This document shows positions 60,735 through 61,040 of a stretch of DNA of 61,040 bases, in pieces. The stretch is from Anaerotignum sp. (GTDB taxonomy: Bacteria; Bacillota; Clostridia; Lachnospirales; Anaerotignaceae), in NCBI GenBank assembly GCA_020024455.1, contig JAHHTU010000010.1, positions 1-61,040 on the forward strand, read 5' to 3'. Positions within the stretch are counted from its first letter, which is position 1, and each line of letters opens with the position of its first letter. Below the pieces are notes generated by a model. That model had not been told where the DNA came from and did no database searches. It saw only the letters and a program-made list of their open reading frames with translations. The translations under genes and the position numbers were made by a program.

Positions 60735-60763
60735 ATTATACAATTTTTAAGCAGAAGATTCAA
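60735..60763 (-). promoter_or_regulatory. Promoter of the AAA+ operon
   Basis: On the minus strand, TTGAAT (60763-60758) and a perfect TATAAT (60740-60735) are 17 bp apart, with a leader of about 110 nt before the 60617 start. Confidence 0.7.
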
Positions 60764-60775
60764 TAGGCTCCCTGC

Positions 60776-60790
60776 CTAATTGGGAATTAG
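60776..60790. repeat. Short palindrome upstream of the AAA+ operon promoter
   Basis: CTAATT (60776-60781) and AATTAG (60785-60790) flank GGG, 13 bp upstream of the -35 box. Related CTAATTCG and CTAAAATTCG words lie at about 60710-60728, downstream of the promoter. These could be sites for a regulator. Confidence 0.35.
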
Positions 60791-60792
60791 CG

Positions 60793-61040
60793 TCAAAATT
60801 TATTCAAAGCCAACTTTTCCGCAGATTTTGCTCTGCCCTTTGACAGGTGGCAGTGCTTAGGTATATCTTCCAAAGAGTGGAGTATGACGTTCCCAATCAG
60901 TTCCGCCGTCTCCCCCCATAATATCCTTCGAATTTCCTCAAAAGCAAACATGGCTTCCTTTGGAAGTTTGTCATTGTCACAGCCTAGCAGATATTGGATC
61001 ACCTTTCTGGCATAGAAGTTTGAAATGGTGGTGTCCCAAT
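60793..61040 (-). CDS. Partial gene of unknown function, cut by the window end
   Basis: The minus-strand frame is open to the window end and stops at TGA 60795-60793. The visible 81 or so residues include SNFYARKVIQYLLGCDNDK and end SKGRAKSAEKLALNKF. There is no recognisable motif and the family is not identified. GTG at 61002 is in frame, but coding-like sequence continues upstream of it, so the true start is outside. It runs towards the AAA+ operon, about 175 bp before its first start codon, and may be part of the same element. Confidence 0.55.
   Translation of the reverse strand, partial: WDTTISNFYARKVIQYLLGCDNDKLPKEAMFAFEEIRRILWGETAELIGNVILHSLEDIPKHCHLSKGRAKSAEKLALNKF

Larger units (their letters stand above)
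55229..61040. mobile_element. End of a putative integrative element inserted in rlmD
   Basis: The switch from host codon use occurs at about 55229 and persists to the window end. Host genes have TTG-dominated Leu; here Leu codons are mixed, and ATT/ATA/AAT-rich plus-strand genes alternate with CTG-using minus-strand genes. The segment holds no core metabolic gene. It contains a cyclase-like protein, a three-gene minus operon with an AAA+ ATPase, and a partial unknown gene. No integrase, relaxase or transposase is visible in the 5.8 kb seen, so the element type is inferred from the rlmD tail and composition. Confidence 0.6.

Overview
The window reads as chromosomal DNA of an anaerobic, endospore-forming member of the Bacillota, class Clostridia (probably Lachnospirales or a close relative; this assignment is an inference). 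The support is a spore germination protease (gpr), a SpoVD-like penicillin-binding protein, pyruvate:ferredoxin oxidoreductase, an EFR1-type ferredoxin protein, a T-box in front of valS, meso-DAP type MurE, and low-GC DNA with AAGGAGG-type ribosome sites. The host genes use TTG heavily for leucine and several genes also start at TTG (rsmH, valS, rpsT, the B3/B4 protein).

Layout. 1-110: tRNA-Thr(GGT) and its terminator. 198-7467: an aromatic amino acid operon aroF-tyrA-aroB-aroA-aroC-pheA-aroQ. It is preceded by a promoter, a 26-codon leader peptide with Tyr and Phe in six of eight successive codons, and a terminator with competing hairpins, which together look like ribosome-mediated attenuation. 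7581-19932: a division and cell-wall cluster, rsmH-ftsL-pbp-spoVD-murE-murF-mraY-murD-ftsW, without mraZ before it or murG after it. 19961-22931: a T-box (Val codon GTA) and valS. 22933-30204: a small helical protein, a free-standing B3/B4 protein, aspS, a cytidylate-kinase-like protein, a membrane protein, an L,D-transpeptidase and a stalk-domain protein. 30449-34262: nifJ with a long structured leader. 34366-38736: proB and proA separated by two paralogous zinc-ribbon membrane proteins, an unknown protein and a DUF2085 protein. 38746-44712: rpmB, a stalk-domain protein, rnz-tsaD, and pdp-deoB. 44991-51792: an EFR1 protein, a lipoprotein and ybaK group, gpr, rpsT, a C_GCAxxG_C_C protein and another secreted stalk-domain protein. 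51932-55523: yhaM, a Cas4-like membrane nuclease split over two overlapping genes, and rlmD.

The last 6 kb are different. From about 55.23 kb, inside the 3' end of rlmD, codon use changes and rlmD gains a foreign tail of about 94 residues. What follows looks like the end of an integrative element inserted in rlmD and running past the window. It holds a class III nucleotide-cyclase-like protein without a normal start codon. It also holds a compact minus-strand operon: an unknown helical protein, a Ycf46-type AAA+ ATPase, and a protein joining a PD-(D/E)XK-like region to a glycine-zipper membrane segment. This operon, with its cyclase-like neighbour, is the best candidate in the window for an undescribed defence or competition system; that function is inferred from domains and context only.

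The aro operon makes chorismate and then prephenate, Tyr and Phe precursors (aroE and aroK are not here). The wall cluster makes lipid I and divisome or spore synthases. Genes of tRNA charging and modification (valS, aspS, ybaK, tsaD, a B3/B4 protein) recur through the window.
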